Source: Citrobacter sp. On2M (GTDB taxonomy: Bacteria; Pseudomonadota; Gammaproteobacteria; Enterobacterales; Enterobacteriaceae). From it: 64,000 nucleotides of DNA. The notes under the pieces were generated by a model. That model ran no database searches. It was not told the DNA's origin and worked only from the letters and a program-made list of their open reading frames with translations. Positions 47,241 to 61,642 of this stretch are shown piece by piece. The translations under genes and the position numbers were made by a program. Each line of letters starts with the position of its first letter. Position 1 is the first letter of the stretch. Where the stretch lies: contig NZ_WPCV01000003.1 of NCBI RefSeq assembly GCF_018035235.1, positions 62,001 to 126,000 of the forward strand, written 5' to 3'.

Positions 47241-48122
47241 ATGTCTCAACACTCCCCAGGGCTGGCGTTTCGCGCTGCGCTCACTAAAGAAAATCCATTA
47301 CAAATCGTTGGCACCATCAACGCCAATCACGCTCTGCTGGCCCAACGCGCCGGGTATCAGGCGATTTATCTTTCCGGCGGCGGTGTGGCGGCAGGGTCGT
47401 TAGGGCTGCCGGATCTCGGTATTTCTACCCTTGATGATGTGCTGACCGATATTCGTCGCATTACTGATGTTTGTCCGCTGCCCTTGCTGGTGGATGCGGA
47501 TATCGGGTTTGGATCGTCAGCGTTCAATGTGGCGCGTACCGTGAAGTCGATTTCCAAAGCTGGGGCTGCCGCGCTGCATATTGAAGATCAGATCGGCGCC
47601 AAGCGCTGCGGCCATCGCCCGAACAAAGCGATCGTCTCTAAAGAAGAGATGGTCGACAGGATCCGCGCTGCGGTGGATGCACGTACCGACCCCAACTTTG
47701 TCATCATGGCGCGGACCGATGCGTTGGCAGTGGAAGGGTTAGAGGCGGCCATCGATCGTGCCCAGGCGTACGTCGAAGCCGGCGCGGACATGCTGTTTCC
47801 GGAAGCCATCACCGAGCTTGCGATGTACCGCCAGTTTGCCGACGCGGTGCAGGTGCCGATCCTCGCCAACATTACCGAATTTGGTGCTACGCCGCTGTTC
47901 ACCACCGATGAATTGCGTAGCGCGAACGTTGCGATGGTGTTGTATCCGTTATCGGCCTTTCGCGCCATGAACCGCGCTGCGGAAAAGGTTTACAACGTGC
48001 TGCGCCAGGAAGGAACGCAGAAGAGCGTGATCGACATTATGCAGACGCGCAACGAACTGTACGAAAGCATCAATTACTACCAGTTCGAAGAGAAACTCGA
48101 CGCGTTGTATAGCAAAAAGTAA
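47241..48122 (+). CDS. prpB: 2-methylisocitrate lyase PrpB
   Basis: A 293-residue lyase that splits 2-methylisocitrate to pyruvate and succinate. Isocitrate-lyase-type signature [11 protein letters not shown] with the catalytic Cys, and metal-site [15 protein letters not shown]. The start is the ATG at 47241 ([14 protein letters not shown]) after AGAGGACGGGAT; the E. coli protein is 296 residues. It is the first gene of prpBCDE. Confidence 0.96.
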   Translation: MSQHSPGLAFRAALTKENPLQIVGTINANHALLAQRAGYQAIYLSGGGVAAGSLGLPDLGISTLDDVLTDIRRITDVCPLPLLVDADIGFGSSAFNVARTVKSISKAGAAALHIEDQIGAKRCGHRPNKAIVSKEEMVDRIRAAVDARTDPNFVIMARTDALAVEGLEAAIDRAQAYVEAGADMLFPEAITELAMYRQFADAVQVPILANITEFGATPLFTTDELRSANVAMVLYPLSAFRAMNRAAEKVYNVLRQEGTQKSVIDIMQTRNELYESINYYQFEEKLDALYSKK

Positions 48123-48131
48123 CCGTCGTAG

Positions 48132-48159
48132 GCCGGATAAGGCACAGCCGCCATCCGGC
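48132..48159. repeat. REP sequence between prpB and prpC
   Basis: GCCGGAT...ATCCGGC palindrome with the usual REP spacing lies inside the operon, where such elements stabilise upstream mRNA. Confidence 0.85.
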
Positions 48160-48202
48160 AATAAATTTGTACCCTACATATTATAAAAATGACGAGGACA
48201 AC

Positions 48203-49372
48203 ATGAGCGACACAACGATCCTGCAAAATAGTACCCATGTCATTAAACCTAAAAAATCGGTTGCGCTGTCAGGCGTTGCCGCCGGAAATACCGCGCTGTG
48301 TACCGTAGGCAAAAGCGGTAACGACCTGCACTATCGCGGTTACGATATTCTCGACCTGGCGCAGCAGTGCGAATTTGAAGAAGTCGCACATCTGCTGATC
48401 CACGGGAAATTACCCACCCGCGATGAACTCACCGCCTATAAAAGCAAACTCAAAGCGCTGCGCGGACTGCCGGCTAACGTGCGCACCGTGCTGGAAGCGC
48501 TGCCTGCCGCCTCGCATCCGATGGATGTGATGCGCACCGGCGTCTCCGCGCAGGGCTGTACGCTGCCGGAAAAAGAAGGTCATACCGTCTCCGGTGCGCG
48601 CGATATCGCCGACAAGCTACTGGCGTCGCTCAGTTCAATCCTTTTGTACTGGTATCACTACAGCCATAACGGCGAGCGTATTCAGCCAGAAACTGACGAT
48701 GATTCTATTGGCGGTCACTTCTTGCACCTGCTGCATGGCGAAAAGCCGTCGCGAAGCTGGGAAAAAGCGATGCATATTTCGCTGGTGCTGTACGCCGAGC
48801 ACGAATTTAACGCCTCCACCTTTACCAGCCGCGTGATTGCCGGGACCGGCTCCGATATGTATTCCGCGATTATCGGCGCGATTGGCGCACTGCGTGGTCC
48901 GAAACACGGCGGAGCGAATGAAGTGTCGCTGGAGATCCAACAGCGCTACGAAACGCCGGACGAAGCCGAAGCGGATATCCGTAAACGCGTGGAAAACAAA
49001 GAAGTGGTGATTGGTTTTGGTCATCCGGTTTACACCATCGCTGACCCGCGCCATCAGGTGATCAAGCGCGTGGCGAAACAGCTTTCTCAGGAAGGCGGTT
49101 CGCTGAAAATGTACAACATTGCCGACCGTCTGGAAGACGTGATGTGGGAAACGAAAAAGATGTTCCCCAACCTCGACTGGTTCTCGGCGGTCTCCTACAA
49201 CATGATGGGCGTCCCCACTGAAATGTTCACCCCGCTGTTTGTCATCGCCCGCGTCACCGGCTGGGCGGCGCACATCATCGAACAGCGTCAGGACAACAAA
49301 ATTATCCGTCCTTCCGCCAATTACACCGGCCCGGAAGATCGCGAATTTGTCCCGATTGAAAAACGTTGCTAA
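48203..49372 (+). CDS. prpC: 2-methylcitrate synthase PrpC
   Basis: A 389-residue citrate-synthase-family enzyme joining propionyl-CoA and oxaloacetate. Active-site His segments: [28 protein letters not shown] and [10 protein letters not shown]; the Asp region is [21 protein letters not shown]. The start is the ATG at 48203 ([10 protein letters not shown]) after ACGAGGACAAC, giving the E. coli length. Confidence 0.97.
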   Translation: MSDTTILQNSTHVIKPKKSVALSGVAAGNTALCTVGKSGNDLHYRGYDILDLAQQCEFEEVAHLLIHGKLPTRDELTAYKSKLKALRGLPANVRTVLEALPAASHPMDVMRTGVSAQGCTLPEKEGHTVSGARDIADKLLASLSSILLYWYHYSHNGERIQPETDDDSIGGHFLHLLHGEKPSRSWEKAMHISLVLYAEHEFNASTFTSRVIAGTGSDMYSAIIGAIGALRGPKHGGANEVSLEIQQRYETPDEAEADIRKRVENKEVVIGFGHPVYTIADPRHQVIKRVAKQLSQEGGSLKMYNIADRLEDVMWETKKMFPNLDWFSAVSYNMMGVPTEMFTPLFVIARVTGWAAHIIEQRQDNKIIRPSANYTGPEDREFVPIEKRC

Positions 49373-49412
49373 TTCAAAAACCTCTAAAGATAAAAAACAG
49401 GAAATGTACCCT

Positions 49413-50864
49413 ATGTCCGCACATATTTCGAACGTCCGCCCGGAATTTGACCGTGAAATCGTTGATATCGTTGATTACGTCATGAACTACGAGATCACCT
49501 CGAAGGTGGCGTATGACACCGCGCATTATTGCCTGCTTGATACATTAGGCTGCGGCCTGGAAGCGCTGGAATATCCGGCCTGTAAAAAACTGCTGGGACC
49601 GGTCGTCCCAGGTACAGTGGTGCCGAACGGCGTACGCGTACCTGGCACCCAGTTCCAGCTCGACCCGGTGCAGGCGGCGTTTAACATCGGCGCGATGATC
49701 CGCTGGCTGGATTTTAACGATACCTGGCTTGCCGCTGAGTGGGGTCATCCTTCCGATAACCTCGGCGGTATTTTGGCCACGGCTGACTGGCTGTCACGCA
49801 ATGCGGTGGCGGTGGGGAAAGCGCCGTTGACCATGAAAAAAGTGCTGACCGGCATGATCAAAGCTCATGAGATTCAGGGCTGTATCGCGCTGGAAAACTC
49901 GTTTAATCGCGTTGGTCTCGATCACGTCCTGCTGGTAAAAGTGGCCTCCACGGCGGTGGTCGCTGAGATGCTCGGGCTGAACCGGGATGAAATTCTCAAC
50001 GCCGTGTCGCTGGCGTGGGTCGACGGGCAGTCGCTGCGTACTTATCGCCATGCGCCAAATACCGGTACGCGTAAATCCTGGGCAGCAGGCGATGCGACCT
50101 CACGCGCGGTACGTCTGGCATTGATGGCGAAAACCGGTGAGATGGGGTATCCGTCCGCGCTGACGGCGAAAACCTGGGGCTTTTACGATGTCTCTTTCAA
50201 AGGCGAATCGTTCCGCTTCCAGCGCCCGTACGGCTCTTATGTGATGGAAAACGTGCTGTTTAAAATCTCCTTCCCGGCAGAGTTCCACTCGCAGACCGCG
50301 GTAGAAGCGGCAATGACGTTGTACGAGCAGCTACAGGCCGCAGGTAAAACGGCGGCGGATATCGAAAAAGTCACTATTCGCACGCATGAAGCCTGTATCC
50401 GCATCATCGACAAAAAAGGCCCGCTGAATAATCCGGCGGACAGGGATCACTGTATCCAGTATATGGTTGCCATTCCGCTGCTGTTCGGGCGCTTAACGGC
50501 GGCAGATTACGAAGATGGCGTGGCGCAGGACAAACGCATTGATGCCCTGCGCGAGAAGATCAACTGCTTCGAAGATCCGGCTTTTACCGCTGATTACCAC
50601 GATCCGGAAAAACGCGCCATCGCCAACGCCATCACTCTGGAGTTCACCGACGGTTCACGCTTTGAAGAAGTGGTGGTGGAGTACCCAATCGGCCACGCGC
50701 GTCGTCGTACTGACGGCATGCCGAAGCTGGTCGAGAAGTTCAAAATCAACCTGGCGCGTCAGTTCCCGACCCGACAGCAGCAGCGCATCCTGGATGTCTC
50801 CCTGGACAGAACTCGCCTGGAGCAGATGCCGGTCAATGAGTATATGGATCTCTTCATTATTTAA
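49413..50864 (+). CDS. prpD: 2-methylcitrate dehydratase PrpD
   Basis: A 483-residue MmgE/PrpD-family dehydratase that turns 2-methylcitrate toward 2-methylisocitrate or aconitate. It starts [20 protein letters not shown] and contains the family segments [20 protein letters not shown] and [21 protein letters not shown]. The frame stays open far upstream into prpC, but the start at 49413 follows CAGGAAATGTACCCT and fits the family exactly. Confidence 0.97.
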   Translation: MSAHISNVRPEFDREIVDIVDYVMNYEITSKVAYDTAHYCLLDTLGCGLEALEYPACKKLLGPVVPGTVVPNGVRVPGTQFQLDPVQAAFNIGAMIRWLDFNDTWLAAEWGHPSDNLGGILATADWLSRNAVAVGKAPLTMKKVLTGMIKAHEIQGCIALENSFNRVGLDHVLLVKVASTAVVAEMLGLNRDEILNAVSLAWVDGQSLRTYRHAPNTGTRKSWAAGDATSRAVRLALMAKTGEMGYPSALTAKTWGFYDVSFKGESFRFQRPYGSYVMENVLFKISFPAEFHSQTAVEAAMTLYEQLQAAGKTAADIEKVTIRTHEACIRIIDKKGPLNNPADRDHCIQYMVAIPLLFGRLTAADYEDGVAQDKRIDALREKINCFEDPAFTADYHDPEKRAIANAITLEFTDGSRFEEVVVEYPIGHARRRTDGMPKLVEKFKINLARQFPTRQQQRILDVSLDRTRLEQMPVNEYMDLFII

Positions 50865-50904
50865 ACCAGCGTGCAGCAAGGCGTAAGTTCAACAGGAGAG
50901 CATT

Positions 50905-52791
50905 ATGTCTTATAGCGAGTTTTATCAACGTTCTATAACACAACCGGAGTCGTTCTGGGCCGAGCAGGCCCAGCGTATTGACTGGCAGCAGCCGTATACG
51001 CAGGTACTGGATCACAGCAACCCGCCGTTTGCCCGCTGGTTTTGCGGCGGCATGACCAATCTGTGCCATAACGCCATCGACCGTTGGCTGGAGAAACAGC
51101 CCGAGGCGCTGGCGCTGATTGCGGTGTCATCCGAAACCGAAGAAGAGCGCACGTTTACCTTTCGTCAGCTGTATGACGAAGTGAACGTCGCGGCGGCAAT
51201 GCTGCTGTCGCTGGGCGTACAGCGTGGCGATCGGGTGCTGGTGTATATGCCGATGATCGCCGAGGCGCACATTACGCTGCTGGCCTGCGCGCGCATTGGG
51301 GCAATTCATTCGGTAGTGTTCGGTGGGTTTGCTTCACACAGCGTGGCAGCGCGCATCGACGACGCCCGGCCGGTGGTTATCGTCTCGGCGGATGCCGGGG
51401 CGCGTGGGGGCAAGATCCTGCCGTATAAAAAGCTGCTTGATGATGCGATCGCACAGGCGCATCACCAGCCGCGTCATGTGGTGCTGGTCGATCGTGGTCT
51501 GGCGAAAATGGCGCGGGTCGAGGGGCGTGACCTCGACTTTGCTAGCCTGCATCAACAGCATCTCGGGGCGCGGGTGCCGGTGACCTGGCTGGAATCGAAC
51601 GAAACCTCCTGCATTCTCTATACCTCCGGGACAACCGGTAAACCGAAAGGCGTGCAACGCGATGTTGGCGGTTACGCGGTGGCGCTGGCGACCTCGATGG
51701 ATACCATTTTCGGTGGTAAAGCGGGCGGCGTGTTCTTTTGCGCGTCGGATATCGGTTGGGTAGTTGGACATTCCTATATCGTGTATGCCCCGCTGCTGGC
51801 GGGAATGGCGACGGTAGTTTATGAAGGGCTGCCAACGTACCCGGACTGCGGCGTGTGGTGGAAAATTGTTGAGAAGTATCAGGTTAGTAGGATGTTCTCG
51901 GCCCCGACAGCTATCCGCGTGCTGAAGAAATTCCCGACCGCGCAAATCCGCAATCACGATCTCTCCTCGCTGGAGGTGCTGTATCTGGCCGGGGAACCGC
52001 TGGACGAACCAACTGCCAGTTGGGTAACAGAAACGCTGGGTGTCCCGGTTATCGACAACTACTGGCAGACCGAATCCGGCTGGCCAATTATGGCGATTGC
52101 CCGCGGGCTGGACGACAGGCCGTCGCGTCTGGGCAGTCCCGGGGTGCCGATGTACGGCTACAACGTACAACTGCTCAATGAAGTCACTGGTGAACCCTGT
52201 GCGGCGAACGAAAAGGGCATGTTGGTGATTGAAGGCCCGCTGCCGCCGGGCTGTATCCAGACCATCTGGGGCGATGACGCGCGGTTTGTGAATACCTACT
52301 GGTCGCTGTTTTCTCGCCAGGTGTACGCCACCTTTGACTGGGGCATTCGCGACGCCGATGGCTATTACTTCATTCTGGGACGTACGGATGACGTAATAAA
52401 TGTGGCTGGACACCGACTCGGTACGCGAGAGATCGAGGAGAGTATTTCCAGCTATCCGAACGTTGCGGAAGTGGCGGTGGTCGGCGTGAAGGATGCGCTT
52501 AAAGGGCAGGTGGCGGTGGCGTTTGTCATTCCAAAACAGGGCGACAGCCTGGAAGACAGCGACATCGCGCATTCCGAAGAGAAGGCGATTATGGCGCTGG
52601 TGGACAGCCAGATTGGCAATTTTGGCCGCCCGGCGCACGTCTGGTTTGTATCGCAACTGCCGAAAACACGTTCCGGTAAAATGCTCAGACGGACGATCCA
52701 GGCGATCTGCGAAGGCCGCGATCCTGGCGATCTGACGACCATTGACGATCCCGCGTCGTTGCAGCAAATCCGTCAGGCTATCGAGGAATAG
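50905..52791 (+). CDS. prpE: Propionyl-CoA synthetase PrpE
   Basis: A 628-residue acyl-CoA synthetase that activates propionate. AMP-binding motif YTSGTTGKPKGVQRD, adenylation segment DNYWQTESGWPI, hinge FILGRTDDVINVAGHRLG, and the C-terminal acetylatable lysine in PKTRSGKMLRR. It is the last gene of the operon, 40 bp after prpD, preceded by CAGGAGAGCATT. It is followed by REP DNA and then lacA on the other strand. Confidence 0.97.
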   Translation: MSYSEFYQRSITQPESFWAEQAQRIDWQQPYTQVLDHSNPPFARWFCGGMTNLCHNAIDRWLEKQPEALALIAVSSETEEERTFTFRQLYDEVNVAAAMLLSLGVQRGDRVLVYMPMIAEAHITLLACARIGAIHSVVFGGFASHSVAARIDDARPVVIVSADAGARGGKILPYKKLLDDAIAQAHHQPRHVVLVDRGLAKMARVEGRDLDFASLHQQHLGARVPVTWLESNETSCILYTSGTTGKPKGVQRDVGGYAVALATSMDTIFGGKAGGVFFCASDIGWVVGHSYIVYAPLLAGMATVVYEGLPTYPDCGVWWKIVEKYQVSRMFSAPTAIRVLKKFPTAQIRNHDLSSLEVLYLAGEPLDEPTASWVTETLGVPVIDNYWQTESGWPIMAIARGLDDRPSRLGSPGVPMYGYNVQLLNEVTGEPCAANEKGMLVIEGPLPPGCIQTIWGDDARFVNTYWSLFSRQVYATFDWGIRDADGYYFILGRTDDVINVAGHRLGTREIEESISSYPNVAEVAVVGVKDALKGQVAVAFVIPKQGDSLEDSDIAHSEEKAIMALVDSQIGNFGRPAHVWFVSQLPKTRSGKMLRRTIQAICEGRDPGDLTTIDDPASLQQIRQAIEE

Positions 52792-52802
52792 CTGTTTTGA
52801 CC

Positions 52803-52832
52803 AGGCCCGGTGGCGCGAAGCTCACCGGGCCT
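52803..52832. repeat. REP-type palindrome between prpE and lacA
   Basis: AGGCCCGGTG and CACCGGGCCT pair perfectly (10 bp). Another shorter imperfect unit follows near 52852-52885. They fill the convergent gap where E. coli carries codBA and cynRTSX. Confidence 0.75.
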
Positions 52833-52897
52833 ACAAACGGCACAACTGGTAGCCGGATGAGTCGCAATGCGGCACCATTCGGCTCTTATGCCCGGTA

Positions 52898-53509
52898 TCA
52901 AAGAGCATGTTCTAATTTATAGTTTTTATAATAATATTGCTTATCTCTGTCATTTATCTCGCGGATAACCCGACAAGGAACCCCCACGGCCACGACATTT
53001 GCCGGAATGTCTTTTGTGACGACGCTCCCCGCGCCAATCACGGAATTATCGCCAATCGTTATGCCTGGATTAATGACCACATTACTGCCAATCCATACGT
53101 TATTGCCGATGGTGACCGGAAAGGAAAACATCTCTCCGGATTGCCTTAATTCATGATGAACAGGGTGACTTGTTACTGAGATGGTGACGTTTGGCGCAAT
53201 TAATACGTTATCGCCAATGCTGACCGTGTAATCATCCACAATGGTAAAGTTAAAATTGGCGTAGAAGTTTTTGCCAATGTGAATATTGCTGCCGTAAGAG
53301 AAATAAATCGGGGGCTCGATCCACGCATTCTCTCCCACGGTGGCAAACATTTCACGAATCAGTTTTTCCCTCTTTTTAATCTCCGATGGACGCGTGTGGT
53401 TAAATTCATACATCAACTCTTTTCCGCGCAATCTCTCTTCCGGCAGCCCTTCGCACATATCGGTATACAATCTGCCTGCTTTTATTCTGTCTCTCATAGA
53501 CATGCTCAT
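52898..53509 (-). CDS. lacA: Galactoside O-acetyltransferase LacA
   Basis: A 203-residue hexapeptide-repeat acetyltransferase. The left-handed beta-helix is seen in YGSNIHIGKNFYANFNFTIV and IGNNVWIGSNVVINPGITIG; the catalytic His lies in TSHPVHHELRQSG. Last gene of the lac operon, 29 bp after lacY. Confidence 0.97.
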   Translation of the reverse strand: MSMSMRDRIKAGRLYTDMCEGLPEERLRGKELMYEFNHTRPSEIKKREKLIREMFATVGENAWIEPPIYFSYGSNIHIGKNFYANFNFTIVDDYTVSIGDNVLIAPNVTISVTSHPVHHELRQSGEMFSFPVTIGNNVWIGSNVVINPGITIGDNSVIGAGSVVTKDIPANVVAVGVPCRVIREINDRDKQYYYKNYKLEHAL

Positions 53510-53538
53510 CGCAGCTATTCCTTTATTGTCATTCGTCT

Positions 53539-54792
53539 TCAGACTTGTTTGCTTGTTTGAGTGAAAACGCGGGAAAATGGCCCGGGCCCGCTAAGGGTAA
53601 AGACGGAAATCAGGGTGAAGCTCAGCGCAATTATTCCCAGTACCAGATAAGCCCCCTGGAAACCAATACTCTCATACATTTTTCCAGCCAGGACTGACAT
53701 GAAAATCATGGCTAACTGCTTGAAGAAGCAGAAACACACCAGATAAATCGTCGCCGAGAAACGCACTTCAAACTGACTGGTGATGTATTTGAAGCAACCG
53801 ACGATCAGGAACGGTATCTCAAACATATGCAACGTTTTGAGAATAACGACCTCCAGCGCAGAGGTGGCAAAGGAGGAGCCGATGATCCGCACCGACATAA
53901 TCATCCCCGCCAGCAGCAGAGCGTTCTTACCGCCGATGCGATTCACAATCAGCGGCGCAAAGAACATGATTGAGGCATTGAGTAATTCCCCCATGGTCGT
54001 GACGTAGCCAAACACTCGGGTGCCTTGTTCGCCGGTGGCAAAGAACGAGGTAAAGAAGTTGGCGAACTGCTGGTCAAACACGTCATAAGTACAGGACACG
54101 CCGACCACGTACAGAGAGAGGAACCAGAGCTTCGGCTGTTTGAATAACTCCAGCGCCAGCTTCAGGCTGAATGCCGAGTTGTTGGCGCCTACCGCATCCG
54201 CGACTTTTGCAGAAGAGGGCGCATCGGTTTTTGAAAAGAGCAGCAGCAATGCCAGGATCACCGCGCAGCCAGAACCTAACCAGAAGACAAACTGGTTGTT
54301 GATGGTGAACATAATTCCGGCAATCGAGGCGCACAGCGCCCAGCCCACGCAACCGAACATACGCGCGCGACCAAATTCAAAGTTGCTTCGGCGGCTGGCC
54401 TTTTCAATATAGGCTTCAATCGCCGGGGCACCGGCATTGTAAATAAAACCAAGGTAAATCCCACCGACAATCGACCCCAGTAAAATATTAACCTGTAACA
54501 ACGGGCCAAAGACGTAAATAAAGAACGGGGCAAACATCACCAGCATTCCGGTAATCACCCACAGCAGGTGTTTACGCAGACCAAGCTTATCGGAAAGCAG
54601 CCCAAAAACCGGCTGGAACAATAATGAAAATAGCGAAATACAGGCGAAAATAATTCCCGTATCCCCTTTACTGATGTGGTTTACATCGTGTAACCAGATA
54701 GGGAAGAAGGGGAAATATGCACCCATAATGAAAAAATAAAAGAAGAAAAAAAAGCCAAACATCCAAAAGTTCGTGTTCTTTAAATAATACAT
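53539..54792 (-). CDS. lacY: Lactose permease LacY
   Basis: A 417-residue MFS proton/lactose symporter with 12 spans. Functional residues are conserved: Glu126 region [23 protein letters not shown] including Arg144, and the region with Arg302, His322 and Glu325 ([21 protein letters not shown], then [12 protein letters not shown]). The extreme C-terminus ([12 protein letters not shown]) differs from E. coli. Confidence 0.97.
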   Translation of the reverse strand: MYYLKNTNFWMFGFFFFFYFFIMGAYFPFFPIWLHDVNHISKGDTGIIFACISLFSLLFQPVFGLLSDKLGLRKHLLWVITGMLVMFAPFFIYVFGPLLQVNILLGSIVGGIYLGFIYNAGAPAIEAYIEKASRRSNFEFGRARMFGCVGWALCASIAGIMFTINNQFVFWLGSGCAVILALLLLFSKTDAPSSAKVADAVGANNSAFSLKLALELFKQPKLWFLSLYVVGVSCTYDVFDQQFANFFTSFFATGEQGTRVFGYVTTMGELLNASIMFFAPLIVNRIGGKNALLLAGMIMSVRIIGSSFATSALEVVILKTLHMFEIPFLIVGCFKYITSQFEVRFSATIYLVCFCFFKQLAMIFMSVLAGKMYESIGFQGAYLVLGIIALSFTLISVFTLSGPGPFSRVFTQTSKQV

Positions 54793-54846
54793 AATGGACT
54801 TCCTTAGGCAAAATAAGGGCAGGTTGCGACCTACCCTTTATTATGT

Positions 54847-58045
<3,199 letters not shown>

Positions 58046-58053
<8 letters not shown>

Positions 58054-59128
58054 TGGGGGTGAGCTGAGAAACTTGCCGCGCAAGCTGGATCAGTGAATCG
58101 GCCAGCGCCTGGGGCGAGGTGGTCTGTGTATCGGGTGGCAGAACTGTTTGGCGCTTAACCAGGGTGACGGGCAGTAATTGATTGCCAACGGTTGATTCAC
58201 CACGGGGAAGTTGCAGCAGCCTGTCGACGCTGGTTTCACCCAATAACGGAAAATCCTGCCTGATGGTAGTCAGCGGTGGAATGTAGCAGGCGCTGTCTTC
58301 GGTGTCATCGTAGCCGATCACCGAGATATCCACCGCCACCCGCAGACCGAACTCGCTGATTGCACGCATCGCGCCTAGCGCCATTTGATCATTAGCGACC
58401 AGCATGGCGGTGGGGAGGTTGCCGTCATTAAGCATATGCAGCGTTTGCTGAAAACCGGACATCGCGCTCCAGTCGCCTTCCAGCTCCGCGACGGGTTTTA
58501 GCTGGTAGTGCGCCAGATATTTATGCCACCCCGTATGGCGAAGCCTTGCCGACACTGAAGTATGCGGCCCGCTCAGCAGGGCAATCCGCTGATGTCCATG
58601 CTGTACCAGATGTTCAACGCCGAGGCGTGCGCCGTCGTCATGGGAGAAAATCACGCTGTTAATCGGTGTCTGGTCAGAGACATCGAGAAACAGTACCGGC
58701 ACCGTACCGCAGGCGGTGGCCACGGCAATGGCATCTTCTTCATCCAGCGGATAGTTGATGATAAGCCCAGTTACGCGTTGAGAAAGCAGGTTGTGGACGG
58801 CGGCTTTACATGCCTCAACGCCGCTACGCTCGACCATGGCGATCACCACGCTGGCACCGGACTGGTCGGCGCGGGATTTTATGGCGGCTACGATTTGCGA
58901 GGGGGCATGCAGGGCAAGGTTCGCCGTCACGACGCCAATTAGCGGCGTCTGTTTACCTGCCAACTGCTGTGCGACGCGGTTGGGGATGTAATTGAGCTCC
59001 GCCATCGCGGCCTCAACTTTCTGTCGGGTCTTTGCGGAAACGTGGCTGGCCTGATTCACGACGCGAGAGACGGTCTGGTAAGAGACACCTGCATGGTCTG
59101 CCACATCGTATAGCGTTACCGGTTTCAC
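58046..59128 (-). CDS. lacI: Lac repressor LacI
   Basis: A 360-residue repressor, the E. coli length, from a GTG start at 59128 (VKPVTLYDVADHAGVSYQTV), preceded by CAGGGGTGATAAAC as in E. coli; an ATG at 59146 is in frame but unneeded. The recognition helix YQTVSRV is unchanged, so the same operator is read. The hinge, sugar-binding core and C-terminal tetramer helix (LADSLIQLARQVSQL) are present. Confidence 0.97.
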
Positions 59129-59291
59129 GTTTATCACCCCTGTCATGACGTTATCTGCGCGCTATGATGCCACAGCGGGAAGGTTTTGGGGTATTTACGC
59201 ATGGGTTATGCGAGGTGCATTCCAGGGTTGCGGATTGTGTGCTGGAGGATTTATCGTCGTGATGCTGAACGGAATAAAAAGTGAGGACATC

Positions 59292-59900
59292 GTGAGCGAT
59301 TCTGCGGCAAATAATATTCTGTCCATCTACCGACGCCATGCGGAGGCTTTTGCCAGCCAGCGCTCTCGCGCCTTGTTTGAGAAAAGCTGGCTGGACAAGT
59401 TCATTACCGTAATGGGCGGGCAGGGCTGCATTGTGGATATTGGCTGCGGCAATGGTCAGCCGATTGCGGATTATTTTATCCAGCAAGGCTTTCAGCTGAC
59501 GGGCGTTGATGGTTCCCCGGAAATGCTGGCGCGGGCGCGGCACTCTTTCCCCGCACAGCGCTGGCTGGAGCAGGATATGCGCGAGCTGGCGCTTAACGAG
59601 ACATTCGACGGACTGATCGCATGGGACAGCTTTTTCCATTTAACCCAACAGGATCAGCAAAAGATGTTCCCGATTTTTGACCAGCTCAGCCATCCTGGCA
59701 GCGCGCTGATGTTTACCAGTGGTACGGAAAACGGCATTGCGATGGGGGAATTTGAGGGCGAACCGCTGTTTCACGCCAGCCTCGCGCCGGATGAATACCG
59801 CGCATTGCTGTCAGCACACGGCTTTACGGTGGTCGAGATGGTGATGGAAGATCCGCACTGCGCCGGGCATACCATCTGGTTGGCGCAAAAAAGAAGCTAG
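59292..59900 (+). CDS. Class-I SAM-dependent methyltransferase
   Basis: A 202-residue methyltransferase. SAM motif I is CIVDIGCGNGQPIADYF, followed by GVDGSPEMLARAR and the motif-IV-like FDGLIAWDSFFHL. I start at the GTG at 59292 (MSDSAANNILSIYRRHAEAF) because GAGG sits five bases upstream; the frame is open to 59145, but that part overlaps the lacI promoter and is not conserved-looking. Substrate unknown. It overlaps the convergent AraC-type gene by 4 bp. Confidence 0.83.
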   Translation: MSDSAANNILSIYRRHAEAFASQRSRALFEKSWLDKFITVMGGQGCIVDIGCGNGQPIADYFIQQGFQLTGVDGSPEMLARARHSFPAQRWLEQDMRELALNETFDGLIAWDSFFHLTQQDQQKMFPIFDQLSHPGSALMFTSGTENGIAMGEFEGEPLFHASLAPDEYRALLSAHGFTVVEMVMEDPHCAGHTIWLAQKRS

Positions 59901-60847
59901 TCGCCGCGAAAGGTTTTACGCCATTCTGCCGGGCTAACGCCAAAGTGGGATTTAAAATGCTGGCGCCAGGTTACGGGCGACTGGAAACCAACTTGTTCGG
60001 CGATGCGCTCAACGGGCAATGGGCTGGATTCCAGCAACGTCTGGCTACGCCGAAGACGCTCGGTAATCAACCAGTCGGCTACGCTCGACCCGGTGGCCTT
60101 CATAAAGTGGCGGGTCAGGGTGCGGCGACTCATCATCACCCGCTGTGCCAGCTCGTCGAGATTATGCGGTTCGTGGAGATGCTGGCGCAAATAGTCGAGC
60201 AAGGCGTTGATGCGTTGATCCTGGGTATTTTTCGCTACCGGTTGTTCGATAAACTGCGCCTGACCGCCCTCGCGGTGCGGTGGCACGATCATCCGTCGGG
60301 CAATCTGATTCGCCACCGTGCTGCCAAAACGCTGACGGATGACATACAGACAGCAATCCAGCGCCGCAGCGGTGCCTGCCGAGGTAATAATTCCGTCGTC
60401 ATCCACGTACAGGGCGTTGATATCCAGACGGGCCGCCGGGAAGCGCGCCTGAAAATCCTGCTCGAACTCCCAGTGCGTAGCCGCCCGTTTTCCATCCAGC
60501 AGGCCGGCATATCCAAGGACAAACGCTCCCAGACATAGCCCGACAATCTGTGCGCCGTTTTGTCGTGCGCGGTTGAGCGCATCCAGCAAGCTTTGTGGTG
60601 GACGATGTGCGGTGGTGCTCCACCAGGGGATCACCACGATGTCGGCGGCCTCTACCGCTCCATAGCCGTAAGCGGCAGTAATGGAGAAGCCATCTTGCGA
60701 GGAAATGATGCCCGGTTTTTCGGCGCACAGTTGCACCTCGAAACGCTTTTTCGTTGCCACTTTGTCACTGAAAATAATGCACGGCACCGAGAAGTGAAAC
60801 GGGCTGAAATCTTCCACGGCAACAATGGCGACGTTGAGCGGCTGCAT
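59897..60847 (-). CDS. GlxA-family AraC transcriptional regulator (FtrA-like)
   Basis: A 316-residue protein with an N-terminal DJ-1/PfpI-like amidotransferase-fold domain (VGLCLGAFVLGYAGLLDGKR with the elbow Cys) and a C-terminal AraC helix-turn-helix (NLDELAQRVMMSRRTLTRHF, then VERIAEQVGFQSPVTWRQHF). Such regulators often control a nearby catabolic enzyme; the metallo-hydrolase gene lies just upstream, 18 bp away, in the same direction. Confidence 0.88.
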   Translation of the reverse strand: MQPLNVAIVAVEDFSPFHFSVPCIIFSDKVATKKRFEVQLCAEKPGIISSQDGFSITAAYGYGAVEAADIVVIPWWSTTAHRPPQSLLDALNRARQNGAQIVGLCLGAFVLGYAGLLDGKRAATHWEFEQDFQARFPAARLDINALYVDDDGIITSAGTAAALDCCLYVIRQRFGSTVANQIARRMIVPPHREGGQAQFIEQPVAKNTQDQRINALLDYLRQHLHEPHNLDELAQRVMMSRRTLTRHFMKATGSSVADWLITERLRRSQTLLESSPLPVERIAEQVGFQSPVTWRQHFKSHFGVSPAEWRKTFRGD

Positions 60848-60865
60848 ACGATTCCTCTGTGGATG

Positions 60866-61642
60866 TTAGAACGTCAGGGTTTCGCCATCTTCCGGCACGT
60901 TAATGAATTGCGCAATCTGGTTGTCGCGGGCGTACTCTTTCAGCACCTCTCGGGTCAGTAGACAGTGGTTAATCGCCTCCATATGGGTCGCCACAATGTG
61001 TGCTTCGGGTAGCGTGAAGTGGGTTTTCAGCACATCTTCCGCGCCCATAATAATTGGGCCAAACCCGATAACGTGGGCAAAACCTGCATTCAAAATAACC
61101 ACGTCTGGCTGGAATGTCCGCATGTTAGTTTCCACCTCATCGCGCCAGATGGTGTCACCGACCAGATACAGCGTTTTTTCTGCCGGATGCTGGAATATAA
61201 CCCCACAGGCATCACCCAGACGCTCCGCCATTTGTGGGATAGCGTAGGCGCGATCTGAGCCGTGCTGGCCGCCGGTTTTACGCAGGGTGATATCGCCGAT
61301 CACGGTGTTCTGCATCAGGACGGTCAGTTGTGTGAACCCCTGACCCCGCAACACCTGTGTGTCCTGCTCATTTTGCACATAGATCGGTTTATCTTTCGGG
61401 ACGATGCGAGCCGCAGCTTCATCCCAGTGGTCTTCATGCAGATGGGTGACGATCAGCGCATCAACGTTGAGCAGCGTGTCGATATCGACAGGCAATTCCA
61501 CGGTCGGGTTGCGGATCTCGGCGCGCGCCGTTCCGGCAAAGCCTGGATAAGCCCCTTTCTTCGCCAGCATCGGATCAACCAGAAAAGTTTTACCGCCAAA
61601 GGTGATGCGCTGCGTAGCGTTACGGATTTGCGTAATGTTCAT
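60866..61642 (-). CDS. Metallo-beta-lactamase-fold hydrolase
   Basis: A 258-residue protein with the zinc motif THLHEDHWDEAA (HxHxDH), a later Asp in LYLVGDTIW and His in IVATHMEAINHC. It resembles the UlaG/YcbX-neighbour type of L-ascorbate lactonase-like hydrolases more than RNases or beta-lactamases, though the substrate is not shown. The start is the ATG at 61642 (MNITQIRNATQRITFGGKTF) after GGAG; an earlier start would add 50 unrelated residues. It is probably in operon with the downstream GlxA-type regulator. Confidence 0.85.
   Translation of the reverse strand: MNITQIRNATQRITFGGKTFLVDPMLAKKGAYPGFAGTARAEIRNPTVELPVDIDTLLNVDALIVTHLHEDHWDEAAARIVPKDKPIYVQNEQDTQVLRGQGFTQLTVLMQNTVIGDITLRKTGGQHGSDRAYAIPQMAERLGDACGVIFQHPAEKTLYLVGDTIWRDEVETNMRTFQPDVVILNAGFAHVIGFGPIIMGAEDVLKTHFTLPEAHIVATHMEAINHCLLTREVLKEYARDNQIAQFINVPEDGETLTF

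Noticed and set aside
51334..52767. Long minus-strand frame of 477 codons antisense to prpE
   Set aside because: It is a shadow frame in G+C-rich coding DNA; prpE has clear family motifs throughout.
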